Below are positions 10,685 to 22,900 of a stretch of 64,000 nt of DNA, one piece after another. The stretch's first letter is position 1; each line of letters starts with the position of its first letter. Below the pieces are notes generated by a model, which ran no database searches, was not told where the DNA came from, and saw only the letters and a list, made by a program, of their open reading frames with translations. The position numbers and the translations under genes are program-made. This stretch comes from Epiperipatus broadwayi. Taxonomy: Eukaryota > Onychophora > Udeonychophora > Euonychophora > Peripatidae. The stretch spans positions 1,010,224-1,074,223 of the forward strand of contig JAQFVV010006336.1 of NCBI GenBank assembly GCA_028023455.1. Direction: 5' to 3'.

Positions 10685-10927
10685 TAAATAATATTTATTA
10701 TTAAAAATGTATGATTCTGAAGCAGTTAATTTATTTAAGAGTTGTTTTAATATTAAGAGTAAATGGGAGGTAAGTGAAATTGTGGTTAATGTTTGCTTTA
10801 AATATGTTATTTTGTAGTTCTTTATACTTGAGAAGCTTGCTTGTAGCAGTGAAACCATTAGTAGTGTTTTTTAGTGTATTTTCTTGGCTAGTCTGGCTAA
10901 GTTCTAAATTTGGTGTAATTTTGATTA
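10685..10927. repeat. Right arm of a 240-bp inverted repeat
   Basis: Complement of 10366-10606, ending in ggtgtaattttgatta. The minus-strand frame inside it is low-complexity and is not a believable protein. Confidence 0.75.
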
Positions 10928-11106
10928 TTTATTGACCCGTTTAGCTTTATACTTTAAATTATTACATACCCACACATATGAGATTGATAGAAAACCATCA
11001 GGAAATTAAATTTGACTAAGAAAATTAATTATACAGATTAGATAATTTGAATAAAAACAAGATAGATTGTTGGTTAATTAAATCTACAATAGCAACTCTT
11101 TTTATA

Positions 11107-11290
11107 TAATAGTGGCATTCAGTGCAAACCATAGTAATCAAAACATTCTAGAAGGTTAGTGCATCAAAATATTTATTTAATGCCTACTTGTCCAATATCT
11201 TCAGACTAGTTCCATCCCTATCTAGTGCCTACTCATTCAATATTCCCGGATTAGTTTATGGAATTATTAGAAACATGTCTTACGATATTG
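11107..11290 (+). repeat. Short interspersed repeat family R1, copy 1
   Basis: This holds agtggcattcagtgcaaac, then atagtaatc, then gcatcaaaat and tctagtgcctactcattcaa. The same order of blocks occurs at 15278-15420, in two copies at 27585-27890, and inverted at 27890-28045. I do not recognise the family. No coding is present. Confidence 0.65.
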
Positions 11291-11869
11291 AATTAATATG
11301 TAATTGATAGAAATTTTGAAGCACAAACATTTTAATATCCATTGATTACTTTGGCTGGCACTGGTTATCACTATTGTATATATAGAGATTCAATATGCCA
11401 TTTTAAATATAAAAGAAAAAATATTTTTTTAGGTGCGTGTTTACTGCAAGGAGACTCTAAAACTAAGTCACGTGTAACATTAGTTGGTTTTTAATAGGTT
11501 TGCTATTAAATAATTTTTTCAATTTAAGAAAGGGAGTGATTTATTTGAAAAAAGAGGATAATGTTTGAGGGATAAGTATAGGAAGCACATGTTTATCAAT
11601 CATTATTTTTTAAAAAAAGATTTTTTTCATTTTTTTTTTATAAAGAAGTTTGAAGAATAGTAGAAAAATCATAAATTTAAATATAAAGTAGGGGAATTGA
11701 AAAATACGGACTGCATTTGTATCTCACAATGTATATAAAATGGTCAGAAGGAAATTAGGCATGCTTTGGTAGAGTGGACTGTATATGATAAGATTTTTCA
11801 TTTGAAATGCTTGAGTAAGACTAAGAAAAATGTAACAGGTGTATGTTTATGTGGATCATGTATAAATAT
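11291..11869. other. AT-rich stretch, possibly LINE 5' region
   Basis: From about 11400 the sequence becomes purine-rich on the plus strand, like the LINE ORF1 that follows, so it may be the 5' end of that element. I see no clear start. Confidence 0.35.
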
Positions 11870-12700
11870 GATTAAAAGATGAAAAATTGATTTTTAACTA
11901 TAGATAGTTTAAAGAAATTAGGAGTAATGGAAGAAAATGTAGTTAAAGAAAATAGAATAAAGTATGTATTTGGTGGAGTGACAAGAGATATGAATGATAA
12001 AATGCAATGGATATAGTTAGCCAAAGAATAAGTAAGATAGAGAAAGAGGTAAAGCATGTAGAAGTAAAATTAAAATCATTAGAGATGAAGTGTGAACAGA
12101 TCTAGGATTTAATGAGTAGAAATGATAAGGAAGAACTAGATAATGAATTACAGAAGATGGAAGATGTTATAGATGAAGTAGAAAAAGTGAACTATGAGAA
12201 AGTATAGATGGAAGACTCACTAATTAGAAGATATGGAGATGTTACTGCAAAAAGGAAAAATAAATAGGTATGTATAAGTATGTTTTCCTGGAGCTAAAAT
12301 GTTACTGATAAGATAAAAAAACCAGGAAGTAGAAATGTTTATGTTATGGTAGAAACAAATAATTTGTCAGAGGCATCAGAGAGAGTAATGAATGAGTAAA
12401 AAGGATTAGTAATTCAAATAACATTAAAGTAAGAGTAGGAATAATTGGATGACTGCCAAGATTTGACAATAGGTATATGTTAGACAGGTTATGTTTTATA
12501 AATGAGAGATTAAAAAAAAGTGAGAGAAATAATGTTATGTTTGTGGTGTTTGCGGATGTGAGGTTTTTTTTATTAGTAAGAGGAGTTATATAGTAAAGAT
12601 GAATTGCATTTAGCAAAACAAGGAAATGAAACATTAAGGAGTTTGATTTGTAAAAAAAAACTTTATAGTTTGAGAAACTTATAAAGGGAGTTTGGGTTTT
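11870..12700 (+). pseudogene. LINE A ORF1 remnant (coiled coil plus RRM-like region)
   Basis: Shifting plus-strand frames encode a lysine/glutamate-rich stretch (12040-12210, for example ELDNELQKMEDVIDEVEK) that would form a coiled coil. At 12430-12560 follows a block reading VRVGIIG, RFDNRYMLDR and NNVMFVVFADVRFF. A coiled coil followed by such a block is the usual layout of LINE ORF1 proteins, which bind the element's RNA. The many stops show it is dead. Confidence 0.55.
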
Positions 12701-12899
12701 AAATTACAGTATTATCAAAAAAAACAACAACGAATGGATGGGATGTAAGAAATAAACAAAGGATAAGTGATTTAGATATAGATACAGATGTGGAGAGAGA
12801 ATGGGTCTTTAAAATTAATGATAAACAAGCTAATTACAAATGTAATAGAAAAAAAAGTGTCAAAAGAATTTATAAAAAGATAGTAAGAAAATAAGAAAT

Positions 12900-13420
12900 T
12901 GTTAAAATTGGATATTAGAATGTGCAAAATGGCAGGAAACCAGAAAAGAGGAATTAAAAAAAGCAATTAAAATGAAGAGCTTGATGTATTAGCAGTAGTA
13001 GAAACACTTGTAAGAGAAGAAGAAAAACCTACATTGGAATACTTGGTATGGAAAGGTATAAATAGAAAAGAAAAATGGGGTGGTGGTATAGGAGTTATGT
13101 CAAAACATATTTAAATACTGTTAAGTGTCAAGAACATTTGTGGCTTGAGATAAGGTTAGGAAGACAAGAATGGATGGTGGATATAGTTTATATGGCCACT
13201 GGAGATAAACAAATTATAATGGAGTGGAACAGTGGCATACATGAATGCCTAGTTAAGGATATACAGTATTTAAAAAAAATAATGTTTATAGGAGATATGA
13301 ATGGACATATTGAAGGAATTGATGATGTGGATAACAAGAATGGACAGATTTTGAAAAAAAAATTGTTAGAGAGTGAATTTGAGCATTGGAAATTTATCAA
13401 ATATTTATAAAGGACAATAC
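12900..13420 (+). pseudogene. LINE A endonuclease domain remnant
   Basis: At 12975-13110 one frame reads LDVLAVVETLVREE and then KWGGGIGVM, which correspond to the E-T-H and GGG-x-G blocks of apurinic-type LINE endonucleases. The open piece 13075-13410 continues with WLEIRLGRQEW and MFIGDMNGHIEG, the latter matching the catalytic GDFN block. This domain nicks the target to prime reverse transcription. Stops flank the open piece. Confidence 0.75.
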
Positions 13421-14104
13421 ACATGGTCTATGAAATAATACATTTCACACAAAAGATTACATACTAATAGAGAAAAAGGGAATACATAAAATATAGAAAA
13501 TTAAAGTATTTGATAATAAAGTGAGAGTATGTAATAGTAATCACAATTTCTTTACAATAGAAATGGTTAGTAATATGATGGAAAGTAGTAATAAAAGTAG
13601 AAAGGATATTGAAAAATGTGGATGGGGAATGAATGATAAAAATAAATTAGAATAATATAAAATAAAAGTTGAAGAAACCATGGAAGAGTTGTTGGGAATG
13701 AATATAAGGACATGTGGTGAAGTAAAAAATAGGGTTTTTGATGAGAATATTCAGAAGAATAAAAATAATAGAAAAGTGATAGCTAGTAAAAGTGTAAAAG
13801 AGAGGAAAAAGCATGCAGAGAATATAAGTGTCTATTAAAACAAAGACAATGGAAAAGATGTCAATGTTAAATGGGAAAAGTATTTAAAGAAAAAGTTGGA
13901 TAAAATAGATAATTATAGAGAGAGAATGAAATTGGATAGTAAATTATTGAATCAATATTAATAAAAGTGGAGATAGGAACAAAACATTTTGGAAATATAT
14001 TAAAGCAAGGAAAGTAGGGGGGGAGAGAGCAATAGTATCACTAGATAATGAGGAAAAAAGTGTAGCACTAGAGAAGAATAAGAGATAATCTTAAATAAGT
14101 ATCA

Positions 14105-14595
14105 ATAATTATGCACGTATAATGCTCGTTAAAGAAGTTATATATATTATTAAATTTATTTAAAGCTTAGCACTTTTAAAGCTCTATGGCTTCATAATCA
14201 TAGCTGTGTGTGGTTGATAGTGATGAACTGGAGTATTCAAATTTATGTTAATTAGATGTTTCGGTATTTTATTTAAAATATTGTTTGAATTAGTTTGTCC
14301 ATCTTTTTGAAATGGCAAAACAGGTGTCTTTTCTATTGACTGATTGGGTGTCATTATTTATGAAATATGCCTCCTTTATTTTGTGCCTATGGTCATTACT
14401 CTCTTTGCACACTATTCTGGGGTTGGTGGGTTCAAATCTGTGTCCAGTAGCTTTTTCATGTTCCACAAATGCTGATGTAGACTCCTTGTTGTTCAGTGCC
14501 CTTTTATACATATATATGTGTTGGGATGCTCTGTTTGTAAAGGTAGTTTTTGTTTCCTCATAATATGAGGCTCTGCATCTGGCCTGAGAGCATAG
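14105..14595 (-). mobile_element. Penelope-like fragment inserted in LINE A
   Basis: On the minus strand a 113-codon frame (14631-14290) reads CRASYYEETKTTF, then VEHEKATGHRFEP and HRHKIKEAYFI, then NRKDTC and KRW at the end. This is the GIY-YIG core, with the YIG glycine replaced (SYYEET instead of YVGET), followed by the glutamate region (KIKEA) of a PLE. It defines a third PLE type. Downstream on the minus strand (14204-14168) lies a hairpin motif like those in the other PLE tails. LINE A coding is lost on entering this block and returns at about 14597. It is therefore nested and younger than the LINE. Confidence 0.78.
14168..14204 (-). ncRNA. Degenerate hammerhead-like motif in PLE tail
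   Basis: On the minus strand: TGATTATG, the hairpin AAGC-CATAGA-GCTT, then TAAAAGTGCT. The layout matches the PLE tails at 3.9, 5.0, 61.3 and 63.65 kb, but the core is poorly kept. A functional ribozyme is unlikely here. Confidence 0.3.
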
Positions 14596-14596
14596 A

Positions 14597-15265
14597 AAAA
14601 ATGTTAGATATGAAGGACAGAGTAATACCAAATATAAATCATATAATAATTGGGAATATTAGGTTTACACAAAAATTAATTGAATGAGGCAAGGAAGAAA
14701 TTAAAAGTGGAAAGACAAGAGGTTTAATTGGATGAGCAGCAGAAATGGTGATGAATTTAGGAAATAGACAAGAATTAAATTTACTATCATGTTTTGATAA
14801 ATAGCACAGAAGAATTTCCAGTTAACTGGAATAATACAAGAGTAAGGCTATTATTTAAAGGAAATAGTAACAACCATAGAAAGAGAAACAATTATAGACT
14901 TGTAGTGGTAATGCCAGTGTTATATAAAGTTTTTATATATATGGCAGTTGGGTCATAAAATGGATAGAAGAAAATAATATAGTGGATTAAATGCAAGGAG
15001 GTTTTTGATTGGATAGGCCTATAAGAGATAGTTTATTTGTAATCACACAACTTATAGATATGAATGGAAATACAGGTAGACACTTGTGTATGGTCTTTAT
15101 AGATATAGAAAAGGCATATGATAGAGGCAATAGATTATGGGTAAGTTTAGTAAATTTGTGAATAAATGCAGCTTTAGTGGATCTTATTAAGAGATTGCAT
15201 AAAAATAATTACTATAAGTATCAATTAGGAAATATAGAATCAGTTAGAGTTAAAAGTAAAGTAAC
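14597..15265 (+). pseudogene. LINE A reverse transcriptase remnant
   Basis: From 14597 shifted frames read LDMKDRVIPNINH, then GKTRGLIG (position of the usual GxDG block) and NIVD-x-MQGGF (the QxGF block). At 15085-15150 comes MVFIDIEKAYDR, the first catalytic-aspartate block (FxDxxKAFD) of non-LTR reverse transcriptases. The YxDD block is not present because the copy ends at 15265. Stops interrupt the frame several times. Confidence 0.78.
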
Positions 15266-15277
15266 TGTCTCCATATG

Positions 15278-15420
15278 ATAGTGCCACCCACTGCAAATCA
15301 AGTAGTCAATGTACATTAGAAGTTTTGTGCATCAAAATCTATCTAGTGCCTACTCAACCAACATTTCCATACCAGTTTTTGGCTTGTGGTCTTTATCAAT
15401 GAGAAACCTCGGAACTGTGA
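15278..15420 (+). repeat. Short interspersed repeat family R1, copy 2
   Basis: This reads agtgccacccactgcaaatc, then gaagttttgtgcatcaaaat and tctagtgcctactcaaccaa, the same block order as 11107-11290. It begins about where LINE A coding ends, so it may mark the truncation point. Confidence 0.65.
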
Positions 15421-15715
15421 GCACTGCATCTAAATCTTCAGATCTAATAAAATCCTCCAGCAAACATCTTTTACTATTTTAGTTAACTATAAAGCTATGA
15501 GTCCAAAATAAAAACACAAAAATGTTTTCAATCCAAATTCATTTGCTTGTATAGTCACATAGATCTGAACTCAGTTCAGTACTTATACATTTTGATGTCT
15601 TTGTTTTTCTAATAAATAGTCATTATCATCCTTTGGCCATAATTGATATTAAACCACTAAATATTACATGATATTTCCTATGCTTACACAAGCTGTTAAA
15701 ACAGTTGCATGCTAG

Positions 15716-16222
15716 AAATGTGTTATAAGTTCTCCTTTATCAAAATTAGGAATCTCTCAGCTCCTATGCCCAAAGAAACTTGTGAGTCACCCTACCTTCC
15801 CTTTCAATTCCTCACCTTAAGTTTTTCCCACATTCATTTCTATTCTGCTCCATTCCATTTTCACAACACCACTCTTTTTCCATCTAGATACCTCTTATCT
15901 TTATCCAAACCCAGCATAAAAACAAAAACCCACAGTCTGTATAATAACTTTGTTTATATTTATTCTTCCACAACTTCATTATTTGTATCCTTTTGGTTTG
16001 TAAGCATTTACATTTTTATATAACTTGCAGACTAAATTACCCATATTTCTCCATTTATGTATATCTTCATTTGTTGCTAACAATCCTGTTCAAACCTTAA
16101 ACAGTAAACTACTTTCCTTGCTATTATCATAAATTAACTCACACCCAATATTCTGTTTACTTCTATATCTATTTAAATTCTTTACTCTTCAACTCCTTAT
16201 TTAATTATTAGTGCATCTATTC
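15716..16222 (-). mobile_element. Antisense LINE A-like 3' end, copy 1
   Basis: The minus strand corresponds to the 3' end of a LINE: the end of the RT protein and a short tail. It aligns along its length with 16235-16820 and 59990-60605 (shared gaatctctcagc and ttcacaacac blocks). The plus-strand open frame here is a shadow. Confidence 0.68.
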
Positions 16223-17510
16223 TTCTATAATGCAATGTGATATGATGCACTATGGTTTCTTCTTGCTTGGAGTCAGGAATCTCTCAGCCACTATGCCCAG
16301 AGAAACCTGTCAGCTATCTTACATTCTCTTTCAATTTCCACCATAAGTTTTTCCTATATTCTCATCTATTCTGCTCCATCCCATTTTCACAACATTATCT
16401 TTGTCCACCATATGGCCTTTATATATCTAAATCACCCTTATCATTTTACAAACCCAGCTTAAAAATCAAAAATTCACTTTTCCGTATTAGCACTTTGTTC
16501 TCCTACAACTTCATTATTTGTACCCTTTTTGCTTATAAGCATTTACATTCAGTTATCAGATGTGTAATATTTTCCATGCCTTTCTTACATGCAGACTAAA
16601 TCACTCACCTTTTTCCATTTATTCATAAATTCCCTTATTGCTAGTAATCATATTTGAGCCTTAAATAGTAAACTACTTTCCTTGCTACTCATCATAAATT
16701 ATCTTGCACTCAATATTTTGTTTACTTCTATATATATTTAAACTCTTTTTCTCTTCATGCTAGTTCTCCATTTCTCCAACTCCTTATTCTTTTATTAATG
16801 CATATATTCTTCTATTCCATTCCTTACTACTATAACACTCAATGATTCTCCTAACACAATCATTCTTCATCTTTTGTTTAAATATACTGACATAAAATCT
16901 TTATTCCAAATCTTCTGCATAGTATACTACCTTTTTCACTCATTTTGTTGCCTGCCCTTTACCTACAACACAATTAAATACTACTTTGATTATTCTCTTA
17001 CTATCCATAAATTGCAATCTACTGAATATTTTCATTTGCTTTTTGCATCTTTAATATAAAAACTTGACCATCCCATTTCTCCTTGAACTGCCCCTTTATC
17101 ATCCACACATCTGCATCTAATACATGTCTTACCTACTTCTCTTTGTACTTTTTAAAGTAATATAACACCACTTTATTAACACATAACACATCATTACCAT
17201 AAGTTAACCCTGCTAACTACATCATATTTATTATATAAAAACACTGTTAATTTATTTATCAGTCCCTTTCTTTTCTTTGATTCATTTATCAATTTTTCTC
17301 CCATTCATCCAAGAAATTGCTCTGATTACTTAAGACAATTCCCAAATAGTTATACCTATTTGAAATTTTATATACCACAATGAAAATTCTTTCTCTTCTC
17401 TTTCCCTAGCATTTACCATCATTACTTTTGATTTTACTTCACTAAATTTAATCCCATTACATTACTCATCATGTCTTCCCTACTTGCTGTGTACAAGAAC
17501 CTATCAGAAA
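16223..17510 (-). mobile_element. Antisense LINE A-like 3' end, copy 2 (longer)
   Basis: This copy lies directly behind the previous one in the same orientation. Its low-coordinate end matches the 3' tail of copy 1 and of 59987-60605, next to a tgatatgatgc run. At the high-coordinate end, minus-strand frames give GLKFN-like and KVMMVN-like blocks at about 17460-17420, expected in the RT thumb region after the YxDD box. The copy is full of stops. Two truncated 3' ends in tandem and antisense to the LINE at 11.9-15.3 kb suggest repeated insertion at one site. Confidence 0.62.
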
Positions 17511-17801
17511 ATAAAAAGCCTGATAATATATATACTCACTTGCCACCTATTAATGGTATCTCTACCCCTCTTGCTAGTCTTTCTATTTTGTTTTTGTGGT
17601 TTATTTAAATCTAAAGATATCACTTGTAAAGCAGCTATATTAATCTACTTGCAAAGACATTTGATTGTTAATTTATAGTTTATTATTACTGAAAAATTTT
17701 GCTCCAGTGTTTTAACACAGGATGCCAACAAAGAAAAATTAATTATCATCTTCAGGTATCCAGTGATAAAAAGTTGTAATTAAAACCTACTATTTTCAGT
17801 C

Positions 17802-17804
17802 ATT

Positions 17805-17835
<31 letters not shown>

Positions 17836-17836
17836 A
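17802..17836 (+). repeat. (GTA)n microsatellite
   Basis: About eleven GTA units in a row. Confidence 0.95.
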
Positions 17837-19559
17837 TGTCAATAGCCAAAGCAGTAATTCTTAGAAAATGCAGTGAGTGGTGAAATTCAACCATTTTGTA
17901 TATTATCATCATATTATAACAAAAATAATAATAATCATGGGATTGATATAATTTTGCTTTAAATTTATAAAATTTTATGTGTTAATTTATTTTAAATAAA
18001 ATATTGTAATTTATTTTTTATGTATAATAATTATAAAATTTAGCATTAACAAATATTATTGAATTTACTTGTTTTCTTTTGATTTGTATATTTATAGTTG
18101 TAATCTTATTTTTTGTAAACAATGTCTCATTATAGTTATACCATTAAATATTTCAGATTTTTTTTAATGAATTAATATCTCGGCTTTCTTGTTTTCATTA
18201 ATGTTTTTTCTTCACAACAACTCTGAAAGCTATATTCATAATTTTAAATAAATTTTTAATTGAGAGGAAGATTCTGGTCCAAGTTATAGAAAAAGATCTT
18301 ATATTGAATTATGAATTCTATAAATGAGTTAATATTTTATCTATTAGTATTACAATTGTTTCATAAGCAAGAGGAAGTCATTGGATCAGTTGTATTACTA
18401 ATTTTCTTTATATTTATAATCTGTTCTCCATTAAAAGCAATACTTTGACTATAAAATTATAAGCTGCATAATTTTGTTTCAAAAATTATATTCTCATTTT
18501 TGATCAAAAACATATATAAAATTTTGTCAAAAATGAACTAAAAGTTACATAAAAGTTTTACAAAGATTAATATACAAACAAGAATTCCTGTTAACTATGT
18601 TTTTTGGACTCCAAAATACTATGAATGAACTTGTCATTAGCATAAAGTTAAAACTGGAAAGGCGAACCCTCATAATTAAATAAATGTATATATTATTTTA
18701 TTTAAAACTCAAGTAAAATAATTCTTTGTATTATAAACTATCTTTGTATTATAATTGTGATTGTCTGAAATATTTCTTTTGTAAATTATATTATTAATAT
18801 TTATTCTAATTTTTGATTGTTATTTTTTCAACAATATATATCTAATTTCTCTTATATTTTGGAGAAATATATTTTTATTAGGATATCATTAAATTTTAGT
18901 AATTTTAAACATCTTGAGAGTTGAACTAATTCTATCAAAGTCTAGTCTTATGAAGAAGTTGAAATATGCATGATATATAAGACATTAAAACCAATTTTTT
19001 TTTATCAATAATTATTGTTTTTTATTTAATACATTAAACTATCATTATCCACAAAATTAGTATGGTAATTCCAACTTCCAGTGGAAAAAATAATAAAACA
19101 AAAAATAATAATACACTATAAATAAATTATGTATGACTCTATGCACAACATCTTCCACATCTATATAGAATCTACTCATCCATTATTTTGTAAAGTTCTG
19201 TTTTAAATTCTTTTGCTGAGAACTTTTCTTCCTAAAATATTTTAATATTTTATCTAATAATGGTTTTTCAATGCATTTTGTTATCTTCCACATTTTCCCA
19301 AAGGAAAACAATTAATATTATACTTTTTAGAATGTATTTGAAATAAACTTTATGAAGTAAATGAAATTTGCTCTTTAATAAAAACTAGCTACAAAAAATG
19401 ACCATAAAATAGCTTTTAGGGAAGTCATATATAGTTCAATCATTTGTTTTGTTCAGTCTATGGAGGATGTAATTTTACAACAGTGACCTTTGTAATATCC
19501 CATCCAGAAGGTTGAGAAACATATTGAGATAACCTTGCTACTGTAATTTTAAAGTTGTA
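17837..19559. other. AT-rich sequence without recognised genes
   Basis: Very AT-rich, with short homopolymer runs. I see no coding signal, long repeat or RNA gene. Confidence 0.5.
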
Positions 19560-19925
19560 AGAAAAATCAGTATACAAAACTTTTCTAATGTCTTTATATT
19601 ATAGTGATAAAGGTTCGAGTATCATCTGCTTGAAATAAATGAAGTAAAATAATATCTTTCTTTGTATAGCTAATTTAATTACAGTAGATATTTCACTATA
19701 AAAATACTCCTTAATTTGTTGAAAGCATCAGCATCACATTGGAGTTTATACAGCATCTCAACCACTAAGGCTATTTCTACTTAAATATTAGCCATGAAAT
19801 CTGTAATTGCTTTACAGTCTCAAGTTTATAACCATCTATGCTAAAATTTGCTAAAGAGTTTTTTCATTCACTGGCTGATAAAGAACTTATGTTTTTGAAG
19901 ACTAATTTCTAAAAGTTGTTATGTG
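19560..19925. repeat. Diverged repeat R2, copy 1
   Basis: Blocks such as aacttttctaatgtctttat, ataaccatc-atgctaaaatttgct and cactggctgataaagaact recur in the same order at 25780-26115. Identity looks like about 65-70%. No protein is evident on either strand. It may be an unrecognised old transposon. Confidence 0.5.
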
Positions 19926-22900
19926 TTGATTCATAGCATAATTTGCAAGTCATTTTTTGACATGAAAGAAATAGCATACTTAATGGGATATTATAAAGAA
20001 GGTGAATTTTGTTTTTACTTTCGAGTCATATTAAAAATTGTATAATCAAATCTGTATTGTATCTTGAGCTTTGATTCATTAAGTCACCTACAAATAATTG
20101 CAAAGACAACATTCAAACAATAAAAATTTGGATCAAGTACCCATCTTAGTTTACACCAGTTAATAAATCCATTCAATTCATCTTCATTGTATTATAGCAT
20201 AAGCTTTTTAAAATAGGATTACGTTTTTCCCATCTAAAGTTTTATTTACACATAGAATGTTTCAAAATATGAACATCTGAATAATAGCCACTCTTTTTCT
20301 TGATGTATTACGTAATTAATTAATATATTTTGTATCAACTGTTTTAAAGTGAAATGCATATTCTGATAAGCTATTGATAATACTTTTTCTATATGCAATT
20401 ATTAGTATGACGTACAATATATTTGAAAAAAAAAATGATTTGAATGATTTGATTAAATTCCATTGTTAAATAATTTAAAAAATCATTTAATTTTAGGTAT
20501 TTATATTTTTCTGTCCTACTAAATATTAAACTATTTTATATGTGTTATTTGTTTTCATTGCTAAAAGATTTTATTATAAATTTATACATATTGAATTTTT
20601 TTATTTCTTCAAATAACAAATATGCATTTAAATAAAATTATTCTATTTATAATACAAACTTAAAAAATCCATCACTAATACACAAGGATACACTTATATA
20701 AATGACATAAATTCACTTTATGGGAGCATATTTTTAGTTTGCATCTATTCATAAAAATCACATTTCAATAGCATTTAAGTGATTATTGATAATTTTTTAA
20801 AATGCTAAAAATCATTGCACTTCATATAATTCTTGATAAATACTTTATATTTTAATAAAGTCCAAATATATTGTTATTATTCTTATTGTCACTGACAAAC
20901 TCAATCTTTCATTCATGGAAATAAACTTACAATTAAACTTCAATCCCTTATAATTGATCATATGATTGTGGAATACTATTGACTTTAGAATGCACTTCAA
21001 CAAATCAGATTCTGTTAGTTAGACCAAACCTATATCATTATTGAAGTATCATACAGAATTTATTGGCTTATTATAGAATTCATTTAATCACTGCATATTT
21101 TTTAGCATGTATCAAATTCTTAATTATAATCAATGAATACATATTAAAATGATTGAAAATCATTTTTGTCATATTAGATATTATTAAAATTCTTATAATT
21201 CTTAATATAAATGTTAAATTTTTATAAAGTTTAAATATTCTATTGACAAACTTAATAATTTAACTATTCATTTATTTATTCAAGCAAATAGTTGCTGATA
21301 TTTGGGAATACAGTTAATAAATATGATACAGTGTTATGGTGTAATTGATTAAGATAACTGTATAGACTCATCCTAGCTGCTGAAATCTGATAAAATACAT
21401 AATGTATTCCATTATTATATTTTTTTCCAAATGACTTGTGCATATTATTATGGTATGTTCTAGAAATATAAAATCGGGATATATGGGTAAAAGAAATAAA
21501 ATGTTAAAAGAAAAGTTTGTCAACATCAATATAAAAGTTTACATAATTTCTAATATAAGAAAATGATTAATAATCATTAATGTATTAAAGAATAATAGAA
21601 ATAATAATAATAAGTAGTTGCTTGTTAAAAATATATGGACTGTTAAAGTGAATTTACACAATATATGTAAATTAATATAAAATGGCAATTTATGATATTT
21701 AAACAATTATGTGTAATTTAAGTTAAGATGAAATCTGGTTAGTTAGAATGCATATCAAAAGATATTAGGATTTTTTTTCTTATGCATAAAGCTGCATTCC
21801 TGAGTGATATGCTCATTATATGTTGATAATAAGAGTGTATTATGATTGAAGTTTATTAGACACATATATATTGTTTAATCAAAGTGTAATAATTAAATAT
21901 TTCACAATTCACATAACATTTATAAAAATGTAAATTTATGCATGCCTATAACTGGAAAGAAATAAACATAAATTTTCATCATCCAGGATTAAATAGGCTA
22001 GTTGAGTACCATTTACTCTTTCACAATTTTTTCATTAAGAAAATGGAAATATTTTATTTACAGTAAGCTACTTAAAAAAGCTTTACACATAACATAAAAA
22101 AAGGTAAAAAAAGTAAAAACAATTATTTCTCTTTTTCTAAAACAATCAATAATAATAAGTTCAATAAGTCAAATCTATGTGCAGAATATTTAAATTTAAG
22201 CTTAGTGTTTGCATGCTTCTTGATTAAAATAAAAGATTTGACTTTGATTCTAAATAAGGTAAATACATTATTACTAGAAATAATTTTTGTGTTATTTGAA
22301 GTATTTGTTGCATCCATTATGTTTTCTAAATCACTAAAAGTAATTTTTAGGCTGTTATTTATAAAAAGACAATACTTTATCATTAAGAAGTTATATCACT
22401 ATGCCATTAATTTGTGTATATAAAAAATATAAAACTATTTACATAAGGAAAAAAATATATTACTTTTTAATATTTAGATATTATTATGAAAGTTTTCTTA
22501 ATTTATCTTTTTGCAGGATGTTTTAAAGTCAATAGAATGGAAAACATCTTAATATATTTTAATAATGTTGAATAGGAAAGTAAAACAGACTTTAGATTCT
22601 CCACTGCCAATTAAAACTTCTTTGACATTCTTAGCTTGTGGTTAGGTCCCTACTATCGCATTTTTACATGCACATTCTTGAGGTTACAGCTTTAGTAAAT
22701 ATTACTTATTTAACCAATGTTCATTTAAATAAATATATAATTACAACTCTAAAAGAAAATAGTAAAGAAAAAGTATATATGCATCAGGCTAGACAAATAT
22801 TAAATGAAGAGTTATATTTAATTCCCTGTCTAATCTCCTATTTAAAAATGGATAGTCATCAATTTGTTTATGAAGTGCCTTCATTGAAAATCTTAAGTTT

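Larger units (their letters stand above)
11870..15265 (+). mobile_element. LINE family A (non-LTR retrotransposon), broken copy
   Basis: The plus strand is purine-rich and shows the order ORF1, endonuclease and reverse transcriptase, all interrupted by stops. ORF1-like sequence spans about 11870-12700. An apurinic-type endonuclease spans 12960-13420. RT sequence resumes at about 14600 and runs to 15265, where a copy of repeat R1 begins. A Penelope fragment in the opposite orientation splits the region at about 14105-14595. The 3' third is missing; related 3' ends lie antisense at 15716-17510 and 59987-60605. Confidence 0.78.

Noticed and set aside
15709-16599. Plus-strand frames of 104 and 115 codons with serine/phenylalanine-rich, signal-peptide-like sequence
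   Set aside because: They are antisense to LINE 3' ends; the minus strand matches the open LINE frame at 60103-60605.
17802-17836. CRISPR-like repeat array
   Set aside because: Simple trinucleotide repeat without spacers. No CRISPR array or cas gene is present, and the DNA is eukaryotic.
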